Assembly: GCA_033283175.1 (NCBI GenBank)
Contig: JAWMQM010000001.1
Coordinates: 248,001 to 312,000 of the forward strand
Reading direction: 5' to 3'
DNA from: Pseudomaricurvus sp033283175
GTDB taxonomy: Bacteria; Pseudomonadota; Gammaproteobacteria; Pseudomonadales; Cellvibrionaceae
DNA length: 64,000 nt
Shown here: positions 25,836 to 33,805 of the stretch, one piece after another
How the letters are laid out: each line of letters opens with the position of its first letter
How positions within the stretch are numbered: position 1 is the first letter of the stretch
Position numbers and translations under genes: made by a program
Notes under the pieces: generated by a model
What the model was told of the DNA's origin: nothing
The model's input: the letters and a program-made list of their open reading frames with translations, nothing else
Database searches by the model: none

Positions 25836-27764
25836 CTACAGATCTTGCTTCATTTTCTGGAGCATATCCTGAGCCTGAACAACCAAATAATCACTAGCCT
25901 CATATCTGGCACTGATACCGTTTTCCAGGTTTTGGACAGCCACGGGGAGGCCATCGTGACTAGCCATCAGCAGAGACTGCTTCATTATCAGGCTTAAGGG
26001 CACCACCGAATAATTTTGATTCAAGAAGTAGCCAGTGGCCGCCTCACGATCTCCTAACACAAATTCCGCGCTCGCTGCCAAACTACCCGCTGCCATATTC
26101 AAGCGGGTCCTTCGATACTGGCGATTACCGCGGATAGCATTTGTCAATTGTTTATAGGAATGCAAATCCAGCTGGCAGTTTCCACTCAGCATCTCGCCCA
26201 GTAGCAGTTCAAGCATAGAACCGACGCGCCAATCCCTCGGGCCACGAGCCAACTTGGCACTAACTTCATCCAAATGAAGCGCCTTCTCACGGCCAGCCGC
26301 ACAATTGTATATAAGGTATTGCAGGTATGTTCCTGGAGTAGCTTCGGGGTGATTTACTGCCATCCCCATCAAAACCGGAACAACCGTATCTGCCTCAGGG
26401 CTGTCCTGAAATTCCAGCATGGCACTCTCAATGGCACGCACAGAACCTGGGTTTTCCTTAATCCACACTGGAAATGCCTGCTCAGGATGCCCCCAGAGAG
26501 CCGACCTCGCTGAGAGCATAACTGACAAAATGACGATAATTGTAGAAGCAACGCCCAATTTCAGGCGATTGGATCCCCCGGCATAAACCAGTGCCATTGA
26601 TACCAGCAGGGCCAAGGCAATATTCGGCCAATAGGCGCGATGCTCGAATTTTAATTCCAGCATCACGGTGGAGGATTCAAGGAGCAAGCCTCCATAAAAC
26701 CAAAAGACCACAAATAGTAGCAGCGGGAATCGCTTGCGGAACAACCAAGCTGTGGACATGGCGATTAGGTGCCCCAGAAACCAAAGCAAGGTAGACAGTG
26801 GAGTTAACAGGCTGGTGGACTTTGAATAGCCGTCCCAAAACACACCCGCAGTCTGCACTCGTGGAATAAACCAGGCCGCAAGGTAGTCACCTACAATTCG
26901 CTGTTGCGTCAGCAAGCGCTCCGGCAGATTAAACGTACGGCCGGTGGGCAGCCACCTATGCTGGTCGAGGTAGAAGATCAAATTCTTTACGATGGGCCAC
27001 GAAAGATATCCAAGAAAAACGGCCACCGGCACTAATATACCAATCCACGTCAACCAAATTCCGAAGGACATCCCCCAAAGACCCGCTCCGGGCGCGAGTC
27101 GCCATAACGGGTCCCTTCTTGCGAACACCAGCGTCATCTCAATAATCAGGAACTGCAGCGGTATCCAGACAGCGCTCTCCTTGCTGAATACCGCCAACAC
27201 AGCCAACAGCGCCGCGACCGCAAATCGCGCCAGCGCCCCGGCAACATCGCCACCACCCAATCGTGTACGAGCGGATAGATACACAAGCAGTGCTGCCAGA
27301 TTAAAAAAGACCGACAGCAACACCATACGCTGAATGATATACAGCACCGTGGAAACCTGGTACGGATGCAACAACCACAGTACCGCCGCTAAAGCGGCCA
27401 CCCAGCCTCCATTGGCAGACCCGAGAGCCACCAGCAGACCGCGTAAGAATAGAAATAACAACGCACCATTCAGAAGATGCAGGGCCAGGCTAAAAGCAAG
27501 AAACGACGCTGGGTCTGCCGGCCAATTAGCGCCGTGGAGCAGAAATGTCAGCAACGCTATCGGTCGACCGGTAGGTCCGGTAAAACCACTGGTGGCGTAC
27601 TCCCAGAATTCGGCGAAGGACGCCACCCCTCCCCACTGCCCCAGGAACGGCAAGGTGGCGTAGTCATCCAGCAGGAATCCACCACTCAAGCCCGGCAAGT
27701 AAGCCAACAGGCAAATCACAGCCCCAAGAAGTACAAGCACCCAAGGCTGTCTTAAACTAGTCAC
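25836..27764 (-). CDS. Multi-spanning GT-C type glycosyltransferase, candidate pilin glycosyltransferase
   Basis: Integral membrane protein of 642 aa. The N-terminal two thirds have about 11 hydrophobic segments; the first periplasmic loop carries LLDDYATLPF (Asp-Asp, the place of the catalytic acid in GT-C enzymes) and a GRPIALLTFLL motif. The C-terminal 200 residues are hydrophilic with helical repeats. It lies immediately downstream of pilA on the same strand, past a terminator. In Pseudomonas, genes at this position (tfpO, tfpW) encode enzymes that glycosylate the pilin. The GT-C layout with a soluble C-terminus recalls TfpW, an arabinofuranosyltransferase. Assignment is by architecture and context, not a named domain. 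Confidence 0.65.
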   Translation of the reverse strand: MTSLRQPWVLVLLGAVICLLAYLPGLSGGFLLDDYATLPFLGQWGGVASFAEFWEYATSGFTGPTGRPIALLTFLLHGANWPADPASFLAFSLALHLLNGALLFLFLRGLLVALGSANGGWVAALAAVLWLLHPYQVSTVLYIIQRMVLLSVFFNLAALLVYLSARTRLGGGDVAGALARFAVAALLAVLAVFSKESAVWIPLQFLIIEMTLVFARRDPLWRLAPGAGLWGMSFGIWLTWIGILVPVAVFLGYLSWPIVKNLIFYLDQHRWLPTGRTFNLPERLLTQQRIVGDYLAAWFIPRVQTAGVFWDGYSKSTSLLTPLSTLLWFLGHLIAMSTAWLFRKRFPLLLFVVFWFYGGLLLESSTVMLELKFEHRAYWPNIALALLVSMALVYAGGSNRLKLGVASTIIVILSVMLSARSALWGHPEQAFPVWIKENPGSVRAIESAMLEFQDSPEADTVVPVLMGMAVNHPEATPGTYLQYLIYNCAAGREKALHLDEVSAKLARGPRDWRVGSMLELLLGEMLSGNCQLDLHSYKQLTNAIRGNRQYRRTRLNMAAGSLAASAEFVLGDREAATGYFLNQNYSVVPLSLIMKQSLLMASHDGLPVAVQNLENGISARYEASDYLVVQAQDMLQKMKQDL

Positions 27765-27814
27765 CCCACACCCCTCAATCCTGACAAAGCCGTTATTATG
27801 CCTTCAACATGCGA

Positions 27815-27845
27815 AAAAAAAGCCGCCCGAAGGCGGCTTTTTCAC
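27815..27845. terminator. Rho-independent terminator between pilA and the GT-C gene
   Basis: AAAAGCCGCC and GGCGGCTTTTT pair around a CGAA loop, with A and T runs on both sides. It stands 20 bp past the pilA stop on the minus strand. It should end the abundant pilin transcript while letting a fraction through to the glycosylation genes. Confidence 0.9.
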
Positions 27846-27861
27846 TTTTGTCGATTAAAAC

Positions 27862-28302
27862 TTAGCGACAAGAGCTAGGCACGTAACGCGGATCCAACTG
27901 ATCAGCACCGCCAACCTTACATACCCACAGGATTGGGCCATTGCCAGTAACAGGGCTCAGCAGCAGGGTTTTGCCAGCAATAGTATTGGCAACACCAGTG
28001 GCTCTCATCTGAGCCTCCACCAGACCATCAGTAACACTAACCTGAGCAACGTACTTACCACTGGTTTCAGCGGCGGCAGGCAGACCAAAAGGACTACCAC
28101 TGCTAACACCAGTCAGATCACCACGGTCAGCCCAGATTTCAGAGATAGTAGCCTTCATACCGGAAGACAGGGTTACAGCTTCAGACACCTGCGCACGCGC
28201 AGTGTAGTCCTGGTAGGCTGGCAGTGCGACAGCTGCCAGAATACCGATGATCGCTACCACGATCATCAGTTCGATCAGGGTAAAACCTTGTTGTTTTTTC
28301 AT
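27862..28302 (-). CDS. pilA: Type IVa major pilin PilA
   Basis: Prepilin of 146 aa. The leader MKKQQG is cut by PilD before Phe7, and the mature N-terminus FTLIELMIVVAIIGILAAVALPAYQDY is the invariant pilin helix with Glu5. A C-terminal disulfide loop is formed by Cys128 and Cys145. The alpha-beta loop (about residues 58-75) is rich in Ser and Thr, and the C-terminus ends PSSCR; both are places where pilins of Pseudomonas carry O-linked sugars. The gene is transcribed away from pilBCD under a sigma-54 promoter and ends at a strong terminator. Cysteine loop and length fit a group II-like pilin of the nadC-coaE locus. Confidence 0.95.
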   Translation of the reverse strand: MKKQQGFTLIELMIVVAIIGILAAVALPAYQDYTARAQVSEAVTLSSGMKATISEIWADRGDLTGVSSGSPFGLPAAAETSGKYVAQVSVTDGLVEAQMRATGVANTIAGKTLLLSPVTGNGPILWVCKVGGADQLDPRYVPSSCR

Positions 28303-28372
28303 TGTGTTGACTCCTAATTAATATGGCCTTGGCCTTGGTCTTTAGCAGCAATCCTGCAGCTGCGAGTTGAAA

Positions 28373-28388
28373 AGCAAGTGCCGTGCCA
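28373..28388 (-). promoter_or_regulatory. Sigma-54 (RpoN) promoter of pilA
   Basis: The minus strand reads TGGCACGGCACTTGCT, a near-perfect match to TGGCAC-N5-TTGCW with the -24 GG and -12 GC at the required spacing. It lies about 70 bp upstream of pilA. In Pseudomonas such pilA promoters are activated by PilR; no pilSR genes are in the window. Confidence 0.9.
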
Positions 28389-28686
28389 CATTGCACAAAC
28401 GCCTAACCACTGCCCTTTCCCGAGGATGCCGCCACCACAAGATAAGGCCCGCCCAAGACCATCCTTGTCACGCTATGACAATTTACGTCACCCGCCACCC
28501 CGGAATTGCCAAATCTCCCCCGCTAGAGGGATGACACCCCGGAAGGATTAATGGTAAATTTTGTGCAATCATATCTATAACAACTACTTATGGAATATTC
28601 TTTGCCTTCAGCATGAGATGCCAAGACGGCCATAAATTACTGAGGCGGTTTAAATCCGCCCTATTGGGGACACATCCGGACACCTT
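28389..28686. other. pilA-pilB divergent intergenic region
   Basis: Besides the pilA promoter, this interval holds an inverted repeat TTGTCA-CGCTA-TGACAA at 28465-28481 that could be an operator, then AT-rich sequence before pilB. No small gene is evident. Confidence 0.5.
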
Positions 28687-30417
28687 ATGAATGCACCCGC
28701 AATCACCCTGAGTGGCTTGGCCAGGCGAATGGTAGCAGAAGGCATTGTTGATGAAGAATCAGCACTTAATGCCCAGAAAGCGGCTCAATCCAATAGGAGC
28801 TCGCTGGTCGCCGAGCTGGTTAAAGGCCAGGGCATATCCGCCACCGCCATCGCCACTTTTGCCTCGCAGGAGTTCGGCACCCCCATATTTGACCTCGACA
28901 CCATTAATCCCCACAGCCTGCCCCGAAGCATTGTTGACCTGAAGTTGCTGCAGAAGCACAACACAATGCCGCTCTACAAGCGCGGCAACCGCCTGTTCCT
29001 CGCTCTGGCTGACCCCACTAACCTGCACGCACTGGATGAAATCAAGTTCAACACAGGCCTGAATACAGACGCTGTGCTGGTAGAACTGGACAAGCTCAAC
29101 ATCAAACTGGAGCAGTACCTCGCCTCGCATGAAGAGAGCATTGATGAGGCGTTTGGGGCGCTGGACGATGAAGCTCTGGAAAGCCTGGATATTGAGGCTG
29201 GAGGGGATGCCGACGCCGCTGCGGAAAGGGATACATCGGAAGCAGACGAAGCCCCTATTGTTAAGTTTGTGAACAAGATCCTGTTGGACGCCATTAAAAC
29301 CGGCGCGTCAGACATTCACTTTGAGCCCTACGAAAAAAGCTACCGCATCCGCTTCCGTACAGATGGCGTTCTGGAAGAAAAGGCCAGGCCTCCCGCGGCA
29401 CTGGCCACACGGCTGTCGGCCCGCCTCAAGGTCATGTCACAGATGGACATCTCCGAGCGCCGGGTTCCCCAGGATGGTCGTATCAAGCTGAAGCTGACCA
29501 AAACACGGGCCATCGATTTCCGGGTGAACTCTCTCCCGACCCTGTTTGGTGAAAAAATTGTACTGCGGATTCTGGATCCCAGCAGCGCCAAGCTGGGTAT
29601 TGATGCACTGGGCTACGAAGACACCCAGAAAAAGATGTATCTGGACGCCTTGAACCAGCCACAGGGTATGATTCTTGTAACGGGCCCTACAGGCTCCGGT
29701 AAAACTGTATCTCTATATACTGGCCTGAATATCCTCAATACCATTGAGCGTAATATCTCCACCGCCGAAGACCCGGTAGAGATCAACCTGGAAGGTATCA
29801 ATCAGGTAAACGTCAATACCAAGGTGGGGCTCACCTTTGCTGAAGCGCTTCGCTCCTTCCTGCGTCAGGACCCGGATATCGTCATGGTGGGTGAGATCCG
29901 GGATCTGGAAACCGCAGAGATCGCCATCAAGGCAGCACAAACCGGTCACCTTGTGCTATCCACCCTGCACACCAACAGTGCCCCTGAAACCCTGACCCGC
30001 CTGCTCAACATGGGTGTACCAGCGTTTAACGTCGCCACGACTGTAAGCCTGATTATCGCGCAACGACTGGCACGGCGCCTCTGTAACAATTGCAAAAAGC
30101 CCGCGACCGATATCCCTGACGAAATCCTGAGCGAAGAAGGCTTCGACAACATAGGTATTCATCGGGACGAGTTCCAGATATTCCATCCGGTGGGCTGCAA
30201 CCAGTGCTCCAACGGTTATAAAGGGCGCGTCGGGGTCTATGAAGTGGTTCGCATCACCGACGAGATTTCGCGAATTATAATGGAGGGCGGCAACTCCATT
30301 CAGATTGCCGACGCCGCACGCAAAGCCGGCTTCAACAACCTGCGGACATCAGCCCTGCGCAAGACTGCCATGGGATTAATCAGCCTGGAAGAGGCAAACC
30401 GGGTCACTAAGGACTAG
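28687..30417 (+). CDS. pilB: Type IV pilus assembly ATPase PilB
   Basis: Hexameric cytoplasmic motor that drives pilus extension. At 576 aa it has normal length. The N-terminal GSPII_E/MshEN domain (residues about 1-150) is followed by an acidic linker, N2 domain ASDIHFEPYEK, Walker A GPTGSGKT (333-340), Asp box, Walker B PDIVMVGEIRD (396-406), His box LSTLHTNSA, and a zinc-binding cysteine tetrad at 466, 469, 504 and 507. The start ATG at 28687 has a weak ribosome site. It leads the pilBCD-coaE-yacG run, 7 bp ahead of pilC. Confidence 0.97.
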   Translation: MNAPAITLSGLARRMVAEGIVDEESALNAQKAAQSNRSSLVAELVKGQGISATAIATFASQEFGTPIFDLDTINPHSLPRSIVDLKLLQKHNTMPLYKRGNRLFLALADPTNLHALDEIKFNTGLNTDAVLVELDKLNIKLEQYLASHEESIDEAFGALDDEALESLDIEAGGDADAAAERDTSEADEAPIVKFVNKILLDAIKTGASDIHFEPYEKSYRIRFRTDGVLEEKARPPAALATRLSARLKVMSQMDISERRVPQDGRIKLKLTKTRAIDFRVNSLPTLFGEKIVLRILDPSSAKLGIDALGYEDTQKKMYLDALNQPQGMILVTGPTGSGKTVSLYTGLNILNTIERNISTAEDPVEINLEGINQVNVNTKVGLTFAEALRSFLRQDPDIVMVGEIRDLETAEIAIKAAQTGHLVLSTLHTNSAPETLTRLLNMGVPAFNVATTVSLIIAQRLARRLCNNCKKPATDIPDEILSEEGFDNIGIHRDEFQIFHPVGCNQCSNGYKGRVGVYEVVRITDEISRIIMEGGNSIQIADAARKAGFNNLRTSALRKTAMGLISLEEANRVTKD

Positions 30418-30424
30418 ATAAATT

Positions 30425-31645
30425 ATGGCGACCGCTGCAGCAACCAATCACACATTTGTCTACAAAGGAGTCGACCGCAAGGGTTCCAAGGTAGAGGGTG
30501 AGATCAATGGCTCCAGCATACAGCTGGTGAAAGCCCAATTGATCAAACAGGGCATTAACGCAAGAACTGTTCGCAAGAAGCCCAAGCCCCTGTTTGGGGG
30601 GCGCGGAAAGCCCATTAAGCCTCAGGACATCGCCGTTTTCACCCGCCAGATGGCCACCATGATGAAAGCCGGTGTACCACTGGTGCAAAGCTTCGAGATC
30701 GTGGCAGAAGGTGTTGATAACGCCAATATGCGGGATTTGATTCTGGCCATCCGTGAAGATGTTGCGGCTGGTACCAGTTTTGCCGCTTCACTGACCAAGC
30801 ACCCTCGCTATTTTGATGACCTGTTCTGCAATCTGGTTGAGTCCGGCGAACAATCCGGTGCCCTGGAAACTATGCTGGACCGCATCGCTACCTACAAGGA
30901 AAAGACCGAAGCCATTAAAGCCAAAATCAAAAAAGCACTTACCTATCCTGCCGCGGTAGTTGTGGTTGCCGTCGTGGTGACCGGTATTCTGCTGGTGAAA
31001 GTTGTGCCTCAGTTTGCCGACACGTTCAGCAGTTTTGGCGCAGAGCTCCCGGCATTTACCCAGTTGGTGGTCGGCCTCTCCGAGGCAATGCAGGAATGGT
31101 GGTTTATTGTCTTGGTGGCGGCAGGATTAGGGGTTGTGGCCTTCAAGGAGCTTATGGTTCGCAGTAAAAAGTTCTCTGAGATGATCGATAAGCTAATGCT
31201 GAAGCTGCCCATTGTAGGCGACATCGTTTACAACTCTATTATTGCGCGCTTTTCCCGCACTCTATCTACCACCTTTGCAGCGGGTGTCCCCCTGATCGAC
31301 GCACTGGAATCTGTAGCTGGCGCGACGGGCAACTCCGTTTACGAATACGCCGTACTTAAAGTTCGCGACGAAGTCTCCACTGGTGTACAGCTCAACGCCT
31401 CCCTGCGTAAAGCCGGTATTTTCCCCTCCATGTTGTTGCAAATGTCTGCCATCGGTGAGGAATCCGGAGCACTGGATGAGATGCTCGACAAGGTGGCTTC
31501 CTACTATGAAGATATGGTCGACAATATGGTGGACAGCCTCACCTCCCTGCTGGAGCCAATGATTATGGCGGTTCTGGGCATTTTGGTGGGTGGCCTGATG
31601 ATCGCCATGTACCTCCCAATCTTCCAGATGGGCCAGATCGTTTAA
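30425..31645 (+). CDS. pilC: Type IV pilus inner-membrane platform protein PilC
   Basis: Polytopic inner-membrane protein of 406 aa that couples PilB and the retraction ATPases to pilin insertion. Two GSPII_F domains are visible (residues about 70-195 and 275-395). Each starts with a FTRQMATMMKAGVPLVQ-type or FSRTLSTTFAAGVPLIDAL-type block and includes a GEESGALD/GEQSGALE motif; membrane segments are near 175-200, 220-240 and 375-400. The AGGA of the pilB 3' end serves as ribosome site. Position between pilB and pilD is canonical. Confidence 0.97.
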   Translation: MATAAATNHTFVYKGVDRKGSKVEGEINGSSIQLVKAQLIKQGINARTVRKKPKPLFGGRGKPIKPQDIAVFTRQMATMMKAGVPLVQSFEIVAEGVDNANMRDLILAIREDVAAGTSFAASLTKHPRYFDDLFCNLVESGEQSGALETMLDRIATYKEKTEAIKAKIKKALTYPAAVVVVAVVVTGILLVKVVPQFADTFSSFGAELPAFTQLVVGLSEAMQEWWFIVLVAAGLGVVAFKELMVRSKKFSEMIDKLMLKLPIVGDIVYNSIIARFSRTLSTTFAAGVPLIDALESVAGATGNSVYEYAVLKVRDEVSTGVQLNASLRKAGIFPSMLLQMSAIGEESGALDEMLDKVASYYEDMVDNMVDSLTSLLEPMIMAVLGILVGGLMIAMYLPIFQMGQIV

Positions 31646-31657
31646 CCGGAAAACCAC

Positions 31658-32527
31658 ATGCAAACTGAATTACTGGCCGGCGACAGCGCCGGCCTTTTTA
31701 TTGCCCTGATCACCATTCTGGGGCTGGCCGTCGGCAGTTTTCTGAACGTGGTTATCTACCGGCTGCCGCTGATGATGCAGAACCGCTGGAAAGCAGAGTG
31801 CTGTGAACTGTTGGAACAGCCGCAATCGCCGTCTCCCACCTTTAACTTGCTCAAACCGGACTCACACTGTCCCCACTGCCAGACGCCGATCAAGCCATGG
31901 CACAACATCCCGCTGGTCTCCTGGGCGTTGCTGGGTGGCAAGTGCGCCAAGTGCCGGCAACCGATCAGCCCCCGCTATCCCTCCATCGAGCTTGCCAGTG
32001 GGATTCTCAGCGGCATTATCGCCCTGACTTTCGGCCCTGGCCTGCTGACCGCAGGATTGCTGCTGCTGACCTGGGCATTGATCAGCCTGACCATGATCGA
32101 TATCGATCACCAGCTGCTGCCTGACAACATCACGCTGCCGCTGCTGTGGCTGGGCTTGCTGGTCAATGCCCAGAACTTTGGCCTCACGGATCTGCGCTCT
32201 GCGGTGATTGGGGCCGCTGCTGGCTATCTGGTGCTGTGGGGTGTTTACTGGCTGTTTAAGATTGTGACCGGCAAGGAGGGCATGGGCTACGGGGACTTTA
32301 AACTCCTCGCCGCGCTGGGCGCCTGGATGGGCTGGCAGCAGCTGCCGTTGATCATCATCCTCTCGTCGTTTGTCGGAGCTGCTATTGGCATTGCCGGCAT
32401 ACTGATTCAGGGACGCGACAAGAACATTCCCATCCCCTTTGGCCCCTACCTAGCGATTGCCGGTTGGATAGCTCTGATCTGGGGCGATACAATTATGGGC
32501 TCGTATTTGCAGTTTGCGCGTCTTTAA
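31658..32527 (+). CDS. pilD: Prepilin leader peptidase / N-methyltransferase PilD
   Basis: Inner-membrane aspartyl protease of 289 aa that cuts prepilins (PilA and pseudopilins) after Gly and methylates the new N-terminus. The cytoplasmic loop has the CPHC (71-74) and CAKC (96-99) zinc pairs. Active-site aspartates are in the TMIDIDH and GYGDFKLL motifs. There are eight hydrophobic segments. GGAAAA precedes the ATG 12 bp after pilC. It probably also serves type II secretion if present. Confidence 0.97.
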   Translation: MQTELLAGDSAGLFIALITILGLAVGSFLNVVIYRLPLMMQNRWKAECCELLEQPQSPSPTFNLLKPDSHCPHCQTPIKPWHNIPLVSWALLGGKCAKCRQPISPRYPSIELASGILSGIIALTFGPGLLTAGLLLLTWALISLTMIDIDHQLLPDNITLPLLWLGLLVNAQNFGLTDLRSAVIGAAAGYLVLWGVYWLFKIVTGKEGMGYGDFKLLAALGAWMGWQQLPLIIILSSFVGAAIGIAGILIQGRDKNIPIPFGPYLAIAGWIALIWGDTIMGSYLQFARL

Positions 32528-32570
32528 AGCGCTTCCCTGCGGGCAATGCGCTTAGGGAATTGGCGCCGAT

Positions 32571-32634
32571 TGGGCGAGCGACCGGGTTTGAGTCCGCCAC
32601 AAGGGCTCGCCCGGAGGACCGGGTTCCTACAAAC
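32571..32634 (+). repeat. REP-like element, CGCCCGGnGGACCGGG type
   Basis: Two related direct units, GGGCGAGCGACCGGGTTTG and GCTCGCCCGGAGGACCGGGTTCCTACA, lie in the pilD-coaE gap. The second recurs at 34831-34856 as CGCCCGGGGGACCGGGCTCCTACA. This resembles the extragenic CTGTAGGAGC-type elements of pseudomonads. Confidence 0.65.
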
Positions 32635-32669
32635 CGGCTGAATCAAATCATCTTAGAAACCAATTTCAC

Positions 32670-33281
32670 ATGACCTATGTAGTGGGACTCACCGGCGGTA
32701 TCGGCTCCGGTAAAACGGCCGTATCCGACAGATTCAAAGTACTTGGCATAACAGTTGTGGATGCCGATGTGGCCTCCCGTGTGGTGGTTGAACCGGGCCG
32801 GCCAGCCCTGCAGCGTATTGCCGAGCATTTTGGCAGTGACATCCTGTTGGATAATGGCCAGCTAAACCGAGCGGAATTGCGTAAGCGCATTTTCCAGGAT
32901 GAGACTGAGCGTCTGTGGCTGGAAGGCCTCCTGCACCCGCTGATCCGGCAAGAGATCATGGATGGGCTCAATAATGCCTCCTCCCCCTATGCCCTGCTGG
33001 TATCCCCACTACTGATTGAGAGCGGCCAAAGCAAATTTACCAGGCGAGTGCTGGTGGTAGACGTACCGGAGGAGCTGCAGCTATCCAGGACTGTCGCCCG
33101 GGACAACAACTCCGCAGACCAGGTAAAGGCCATCATGTCGGCCCAGGCCAGTCGCGAACAGCGGCTGCAACACGCCGATGATGTCATCGTCAATGACGGG
33201 TCGCTGGAACAGCTGCATCAGAAAGTACAGGAACTGCATGAGAAGTACCTGTCGCTGGCGCAAGGGTCTGACGACGCTTGA
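32670..33281 (+). CDS. coaE: Dephospho-CoA kinase
   Basis: Last enzyme of coenzyme A synthesis: phosphorylates the ribose 3'-OH of dephospho-CoA with ATP. At 203 aa, the P-loop GLTGGIGSGKTA spans residues 6-17; VDADVASR and ESGQSKF motifs and the lid region with RDNNSADQVKAIM are present. It belongs to the conserved pilBCD-coaE-yacG run. Its last codons lie inside the first copy of a 78-bp direct repeat that continues past the stop, so the exact C-terminus may have been shaped by a local duplication. The ribosome site is weak. Confidence 0.96.
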   Translation: MTYVVGLTGGIGSGKTAVSDRFKVLGITVVDADVASRVVVEPGRPALQRIAEHFGSDILLDNGQLNRAELRKRIFQDETERLWLEGLLHPLIRQEIMDGLNNASSPYALLVSPLLIESGQSKFTRRVLVVDVPEELQLSRTVARDNNSADQVKAIMSAQASREQRLQHADDVIVNDGSLEQLHQKVQELHEKYLSLAQGSDDA

Positions 33282-33413
33282 GTGCAACTGCCGTAACCTC
33301 TATGGATTCCCGCCTGCGCGGGAATGACTAATCCCGTCGCTGGCGCGAGGGGCTGACAGCGCCAGAGTGCAACTGCCGTAACCTCGATGGATTCCCGTCT
33401 GCACGGGAATGAC
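33251..33413 (+). repeat. Two 78-bp direct repeats spanning the end of coaE
   Basis: Copy A is 33251-33328 and copy B is 33336-33413. They differ at about nine positions. Each begins GTCGCTGGCGC (coaE coding sequence in copy A), contains GAGTGCAACTGCCGTAACCTC, and ends in the palindrome ATTCCCGCCTGCGCGGGAATGAC, with CCCGTCTGCACGGG in copy B. A REP-like element plus the tail of coaE was duplicated in tandem. Confidence 0.85.
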
Positions 33414-33497
33414 CGAGCCAAATTTGCGGATTTACGTTACTATTCCCGCAATCGCTGGAATGACATTTTTGATCCGCCAACAGATTCAACAATCCAA

Positions 33498-33713
33498 ATG
33501 ACTTCAAAAAAACCTCTCGAGATCCAATGCCCTTGCTGTCGAAAGCCAATTGAGTACAGCGAGGCCTACCCACACCGCCCCTTCTGCAGCGAGCGCTGCA
33601 AGCTGATTGATCTGGGCGAATGGGCAGAGGAGAAGCACAAGATTGCAGGCAGCTCTGTTTACGATGACCTGTTATCGGGTGACGACCCCAGCGGCAATGA
33701 GTTTCACCACTAA
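33498..33713 (+). CDS. yacG: DNA gyrase inhibitor YacG
   Basis: Small zinc protein of 71 aa that binds GyrB and blocks DNA binding by gyrase. The zinc site has CPCCRKP at the N-terminus and FCSERCKLIDLGEWA after it, giving the four-Cys finger (C-x2-C, C-x3-C) typical of YacG. The open frame extends back to 33387 through repeat sequence; the ATG at 33498 is chosen because it gives the family N-terminus MTSKKPLEIQCP. Position after coaE is conserved. The tail ends acidic, as in relatives. Confidence 0.93.
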   Translation: MTSKKPLEIQCPCCRKPIEYSEAYPHRPFCSERCKLIDLGEWAEEKHKIAGSSVYDDLLSGDDPSGNEFHH

Positions 33714-33805
33714 AGCCGGAATACCGACAGGCCCCTGAAAGACACTTTTGGGCAGGGAAGACTCTCTGGTCAGGCAGAGCGCAACGCCAATCACCAGTCG
33801 ATAAT

